Part shown: positions 59,897-64,000 of the stretch, one piece after another
Numbering within the stretch: position 1 is the stretch's first letter
How the letters are laid out: each line of letters starts with the position of its first letter
Virus record (IMG/VR): IMGVR_UViG_3300023184_004591
Coordinates: 1-64,000 of that record
DNA length: 64,000 nt
From: a virus
Strand: one strand, 5' to 3'
Translations under genes and position numbers: made by a program
The notes under the pieces: generated by a model
What the model was told of the DNA's origin: nothing
The model's database searches: none
Seen by the model: the letters and a program-made list of their open reading frames with translations, nothing else

Positions 59897-61780
59897 TTAT
59901 GTTATCATAATCTTTGATCCATCTGCCTGTAGAACAAAGAATCCATCGGATTGTAATAAATAGTTTATTATATTTGTCGGTGTTGGTGTTAATGTCGGTG
60001 TTAAAGTAGGTGTGTTAGTTAAGGTCTGAGTCAATGTCTGAGTTAACGTTGGTGTTAAGGTAGGCGTTAATGTTGGAGTTGAAGTTCTTGTTGGTGTTAA
60101 CGTCTGAGTTAATGTTGGTGTCGGTGTTGAAGTTGGTGGGTTAAGAGGATCTATCAACTCAACGTATAGTAAATCATTATCACCAATACTTTGTGTTAAA
60201 TTATAAATGTAAGTACTTGGTGGTGTTCCTGTGAAACCACTTATTAAGATTCCGTTTTCGTAAACATTAACTGTGTGGTTAGTACCACCTGTAACACTTA
60301 TGATTAAGTAATCACCAGGAACGTTAGTATATAAGAATCCATTTCCACTTGTGTTTTGTAAAATTGGGTAATAGAAGTTAAATACCGCACTAAAATTACC
60401 ACCTATTGAGGTTATCACTGAACCATCGGTATCGTAATTACTAACTAAGAAGTTTCTATATGGTGTTGGTGTAGGTGTTGGGGTTAAGGTTGAGGTTGGT
60501 GTAGGTGTTGGTGGATAACATGCATCTGTACAAATTACATACCCTGGTTCACCTGTTAAATCATATCCAGTTGGTACTTCAGGTATTAATGATAAAACTT
60601 CAAAAGTATAACCACGATTTTCAGGGTTATTATAAAAATACCCAATAGTTAAAGGGGTTAATGATTTAACGTTAAATGTCCCAACGTTTGAACAACCACC
60701 ACCATAACAACCATACCCTGTTACTTCATAATAATATATTATTTGGGTTGAGGTTGGGGTAACTGTCGGTGTTGGGGTTGAGGTTAATGTTGGTGTTAAT
60801 GTCGGTGTTAATGTTGGGGTTAATGTTGGTGTTAATGTTGGTGTTGACGTTAAAGTAGGTGTCGGAGTTAAAGTTGGTGTTGGTGTTGGTGTGTTTGTTA
60901 TATAAACTATTTCATATGTGAAATCACAGTTCAATGTTGTTGGTGTTGGTGTTGACGTTAACGTTTGTGTTAACGTAGGTGTGTTAGTTGACGTTAACGT
61001 TTGTGTTAATGTTTGTGTTAACGTAGGTGTGTTAGTTGGTGTTTGTGTTAATCCTGGTGTTTTTGTATGTGTTGGTGTTTGTGTACGTGTAGGTGTCACG
61101 GTTTGAGTTAACGTTTGTGTTAATGTTGGCGTTAATGTTGGTGTTTGTGTACGTGTAGGTGTCACGGTTTGAGTTAACGTTTGTGTTAATGTTGGCGTTA
61201 ATGTTGGTGTTTGCGTAGGTGTTGCCGTTAACGTAGGCGTTGGTGTTAATGTTGCCGTTAATGTTAATGTTGGAGTTTGGGTAATAATACAATAACCACT
61301 TGTTGTAGTTTGTGTTGGTCTTGGTGTTCTAGTTGGTTTTGGTGTTTTACTTGGTGAAGGACAACCACATGGATCCGTACACGTCGGATGAGGTGTGGAT
61401 GTTACCGTTTGAGTTACCGTTTGAGTTACAGTAATTGTTGGTGTTGGTATACAAACATATCTTGTTTCAGTTGGTGTAACTGTTGGTGTTGGTGTAGCAG
61501 TCGGTGTTTTTGTTAATGTTGGTGTTGGTGTTGGTGTCGGAGTAGGTCTGACAACATTTAATATGTTTGGGCAATCATTATCAACACATTGATCATTTAA
61601 TACCAATATGGTGTAAGTACCATAAATTTCTCTTTGTGGATCAAGTAAAGATGGGTTAAATGTACATGGAAGTGTTACATTCCCCAAGTTAATTACAACA
61701 TTATCGTTGTCAGGTTTAAATAATATATTTGCAACCTCACCATCGTAATTAAAACTTTTTATTATTATGCTTTGACTCAT
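59897..61780 (-). CDS. Second Thr/Pro-rich mucin-like fibre protein
   Basis: 627 residues. The N-terminal about 80 residues are the shared domain (INLGNVTLPCTF, IYGTYTILVLNDQC). Several Thr-X tracts follow ([36 protein letters not shown]), interrupted by short Cys-containing beta domains (PHPTCTDPCGCPSPSKTP; TGYGCYGGGCSNVG) and a C-terminal Ig/beta domain (VNVYENGILISGFTG). The end is YLLQSDGFFVLQADGSKIM, a double fibre-tip motif. It is a shorter paralogue in style of the 1428-aa protein and directly follows the papain-domain gene. Confidence 0.85.
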   Translation of the reverse strand: MSQSIIIKSFNYDGEVANILFKPDNDNVVINLGNVTLPCTFNPSLLDPQREIYGTYTILVLNDQCVDNDCPNILNVVRPTPTPTPTPTLTKTPTATPTPTVTPTETRYVCIPTPTITVTQTVTQTVTSTPHPTCTDPCGCPSPSKTPKPTRTPRPTQTTTSGYCIITQTPTLTLTATLTPTPTLTATPTQTPTLTPTLTQTLTQTVTPTRTQTPTLTPTLTQTLTQTVTPTRTQTPTHTKTPGLTQTPTNTPTLTQTLTQTLTSTNTPTLTQTLTSTPTPTTLNCDFTYEIVYITNTPTPTPTLTPTPTLTSTPTLTPTLTPTLTPTLTPTLTSTPTPTVTPTSTQIIYYYEVTGYGCYGGGCSNVGTFNVKSLTPLTIGYFYNNPENRGYTFEVLSLIPEVPTGYDLTGEPGYVICTDACYPPTPTPTSTLTPTPTPTPYRNFLVSNYDTDGSVITSIGGNFSAVFNFYYPILQNTSGNGFLYTNVPGDYLIISVTGGTNHTVNVYENGILISGFTGTPPSTYIYNLTQSIGDNDLLYVELIDPLNPPTSTPTPTLTQTLTPTRTSTPTLTPTLTPTLTQTLTQTLTNTPTLTPTLTPTPTNIINYLLQSDGFFVLQADGSKIMIT

Positions 61781-61782
61781 CC

Positions 61783-64000
61783 TTAAAATGTTTTTTCAAC
61801 GGCCAAACAAATTTCACCATTTTCATTTATTAATCTTCTCATATCCGTAAAACTGATATAAGCGTGACCTTGTTGGCCCCACGATTTACCCCAACTATTT
61901 TTAATTCTAAACTGTTGTTTTTTTGTGTCAACACCATTAATAACATATGCGTGTCCACCAGCGAGTCTACCTGAAATACTAATTAAACCATTTCTATCAG
62001 GGTAGAACATACCATTGTACCAATTAGTACCAACAACAACAGGACCTACGTTTAATATTGTTGAAACCAAAACGTTCAAATCAAATGTCCATAAATAAGA
62101 TCCTATTTTCCCTGTATTTTTAAGATACTTGGCGGCTCCTCTAACAGATGTCCCATCGTAATTTTCACCTACCCATTCATCAATTTTTTGGGCCTCTGTG
62201 TAAATTAAACTTGGGGGAATAATTGGTGCGATCCCACCATGTTTTACAGGACCATCTTCAATCCAATGAGCCCAAGCGTATCCAACACATTGTGGTGTAT
62301 TTCCTTGATTACCCCACCATTCATTATCATCCCAATTTCTAATAGTTAATGGTGTGATAGTTCTTGGTAGTTTATCTTCAATTAAATATTTTTTATCTCT
62401 TTCATCAGGAATATAATTTCTACCTAATTGGAATTCATCCCCAACAGGTTCATCATTAACTACTTGATATGTAAAATCATTAACCTCACAAGATAATACA
62501 TCACAATCAGGACAATCATAATCAAACATATCAAAAGTACCTTTCAATACTTTGAAATTATGTTTAACCTCAGCTGATGACAATGGTGTAACATACATTC
62601 TAAATTGAGATATGCCACCTTCAAATGTTCCACCAAAATTTTGTTCCAATAGAATATTTGTTTTCATTCCTGCAAATGTTGTTCCACTAAGAATATTCTC
62701 AGGAAATAATTCAGGATCTTGAATGTAATTGTTATAAGGATAAGTAGTTGATGAAAAAGTTAAGTTCTCATGTAGTCCTTGAGTTCCTCCACCCCACGAA
62801 ATGTTGAATGGTACCCCAAGTTGTCTTTCTTTATCTGTATTAAGTGCTCTTGGAATAATTTCTTCAAAGTCTTCAATAGTGTAGAACGGTTTACCATTAA
62901 CGTAGATTCTTAATCTACCCATTCTATATTTTTTGTCATCCAACCATTTTTGATTTAGATTAACAAGTTCTATCATTTCAGGTTCCTTTTTACCATTAGT
63001 AATCGGAACGGTAATTAATTTTACTGTGTCGTTTGCAAGTGAATCAAGATACTCACGTTTAGTAATATCATCTAACCCACCTCTATATTTTAAATCACAA
63101 GTATCTAAATAGGTATACCTACTCCACACAACATTAATGTTAACCCATTTCTCCACATCAAAGAATGGAGCACATTTATCAATACAATAATCGTATATAC
63201 CATTTGGTGAACAATATTCAGTTATAGTATAACCTGTTACATAAGTTTGACCAGTCACACAAGTTCCTGATGTTTGACAATCACCGGTAATTTTCAATAC
63301 TTTAACTCCAATCTTTGGATTCTTAGGGTCTCCACATAATTTTAATGAGAACGCATTTGATAAAGAATCAAACAATGGATCTTTTTCACAAGTTTCTTCT
63401 ATTGAAGTATATCCCGTTGGTGAACAAGTTACACAATCATAACAAGTCTCACACGCCGTACAACTTGGTGTACACACAGGTGGTAATAAACAATGTTCCC
63501 CACTTTTGGTTGGGGTAAATGATGGTGTTGGTGTTGGAGTACAATAACAACCTTGTTCTACTGTTGGGGTAGGTGTTGGTGTTGGAGTAACAAAAACGGT
63601 AGGACAATTATGTGTTTGACATTCCCACCCACATATATCACATTCTTCTTTACCGCATCCACACCCACAAGTTAATTTTTTTTCTTTATCACCACCACAT
63701 AAATCACAACCATAATTAACATGATAATCATGTTTATTATCAACAGATCTTGGTGGGTAAACGTAAATACATCTACTATTATGTGTATATGTGTTACAAC
63801 ACGCACAAGTTTCAACAGTTGTTAAACCAGATGTAACTCTTGTATACCCTGTAAAACAATTTGGTGAACCATCAGCATGATGATAAAATTTATTCTCAGC
63901 TCTTGTCCCAAAATAAAAAAATATATTTTTATTGTTAGGATATATTTCATTTAATGTTGTCTCATCAGGATCCGGAAAATATTGGTCAAACAATCTAGGT
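61783..64000 (-). CDS. Cys-rich tail protein with C-terminal papain-like (C1) peptidase, N-terminus beyond window
   Basis: At least 739 residues visible; the frame is open to the right edge (no ATG). The N-terminal part has many Cys pairs (CACCNTYTHNSRC, CGCGCGKEECDICGWEC), then [16 protein letters not shown] and TPTPTPSFTPTKSG tracts. The middle is a LamG-like beta region with YVNGKPFYTIEDF. The last about 200 residues are papain-like: oxyanion Gln and catalytic Cys in WGNQGNTPQCVGYAWAHW, His in AGGHAYVING, Asn in IKNSWGKSWGQQGHAY. All catalytic residues are present, so an active peptidase is plausible. Its target may be a host surface protein or a virion protein. Confidence 0.85.
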   Translation of the reverse strand, partial: PRLFDQYFPDPDETTLNEIYPNNKNIFFYFGTRAENKFYHHADGSPNCFTGYTRVTSGLTTVETCACCNTYTHNSRCIYVYPPRSVDNKHDYHVNYGCDLCGGDKEKKLTCGCGCGKEECDICGWECQTHNCPTVFVTPTPTPTPTVEQGCYCTPTPTPSFTPTKSGEHCLLPPVCTPSCTACETCYDCVTCSPTGYTSIEETCEKDPLFDSLSNAFSLKLCGDPKNPKIGVKVLKITGDCQTSGTCVTGQTYVTGYTITEYCSPNGIYDYCIDKCAPFFDVEKWVNINVVWSRYTYLDTCDLKYRGGLDDITKREYLDSLANDTVKLITVPITNGKKEPEMIELVNLNQKWLDDKKYRMGRLRIYVNGKPFYTIEDFEEIIPRALNTDKERQLGVPFNISWGGGTQGLHENLTFSSTTYPYNNYIQDPELFPENILSGTTFAGMKTNILLEQNFGGTFEGGISQFRMYVTPLSSAEVKHNFKVLKGTFDMFDYDCPDCDVLSCEVNDFTYQVVNDEPVGDEFQLGRNYIPDERDKKYLIEDKLPRTITPLTIRNWDDNEWWGNQGNTPQCVGYAWAHWIEDGPVKHGGIAPIIPPSLIYTEAQKIDEWVGENYDGTSVRGAAKYLKNTGKIGSYLWTFDLNVLVSTILNVGPVVVGTNWYNGMFYPDRNGLISISGRLAGGHAYVINGVDTKKQQFRIKNSWGKSWGQQGHAYISFTDMRRLINENGEICLAVEKTF

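Noticed and set aside
61032-61292. Leftward Asn-rich frame (NTNINANINTN)
   Set aside because: An out-of-frame reading of the Thr-X repeat in 59897-61780.
1-64000. Bacteroidota host assignment from A/T-rich leaders lacking Shine-Dalgarno
   Set aside because: Two clear TTGACA/TATAAT-type promoters with 17-nt spacers contradict the Bacteroidota -33/-7 pattern, so the host is left open.

Overview
The window is a contiguous piece of a large, AT-rich tailed-phage genome (Caudoviricetes, contractile-tail myovirus) that shares its replication and tail core with T4. The T4-type genes recognised are family B DNA polymerase, gp41-like helicase, UvsX, gp32-like SSB, RNase H-like 5' nuclease and class Ia ribonucleotide reductase, plus gp13/14/15-like neck proteins, gp18 sheath, gp19 tube, a gp26/51-type baseplate protein and gp53. 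Many proteins are much larger than, or unlike, their T4 counterparts, so this is a distant relative and not a close T4 phage. No tRNA, rRNA, integrase, IS element or CRISPR array was seen. The host cannot be fixed. Two good sigma70-like promoters are present, but most start codons lack a Shine-Dalgarno sequence. No stretch over 300 bases is without a gene.

Layout. (1) 1-8.3 kb, leftward: replication and nucleotide block (SSB, small coiled-coil protein, UvsX, 5' nuclease, unknown, gp41, nrdB, nrdA running off the edge). The SSB gene has its own sigma70-like promoter and terminator. (2) 8.4-32 kb, leftward: tail and baseplate module in roughly T4 logic: gp14-like, unknown, gp15-like, sheath, HAD-family protein, tube, baseplate/chaperone-like pair with a possible frameshift, tape measure, 1683-aa baseplate protein with an OmpA-like domain, gp53, 2377-aa baseplate protein, two small proteins. 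(3) 32-36.4 kb, rightward: SNF2 helicase, an unusual metallopeptidase-superoxide dismutase fusion, gp13-like neck protein, small unknown. (4) 36.4-40.2 kb, leftward: HNH endonuclease overlapping a ribbon-helix-helix gene, then DNA polymerase with a strong sigma70-like promoter and a leader hairpin. (5) 40.2-47.8 kb, leftward: a Thr/Pro-tract virion protein and a tight five-gene glycan cluster (FkbM methyltransferase-HtrL-glycosyltransferase triple fusion, glycosyltransferase-like, 2OG-Fe(II) oxygenase, GT-A/methyltransferase fusion, GT60-like polypeptide GlcNAc-transferase). (6) 47.8-64 kb, leftward: fibre/adhesin region with a 1428-aa mucin-like protein (about 1000 residues of alternating Thr), a protein with six copies of a Cys-rich repeat, beta-rich fibres, a second Thr/Pro-rich protein and a tail protein ending in a papain-like peptidase domain.

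How it may work together. Short Thr/Pro or poly-Thr tracts occur in at least six predicted virion proteins, including the tail sheath, and the glycan cluster lies directly beside the largest of them. The main proposal is that this phage builds O-glycosylated, mucin-like virion fibres with its own enzymes. The closest known parallel is GT60 enzymes acting on Thr-rich mucins or hydroxyproline in protists. This is inference from gene content and adjacency.

Regulation looks two-tiered. Sigma70-like promoters precede the SSB and DNA polymerase genes. A recurrent element reading TATTTAT in the sense direction sits 4-44 nt before nearly every structural gene that follows an intergenic gap.
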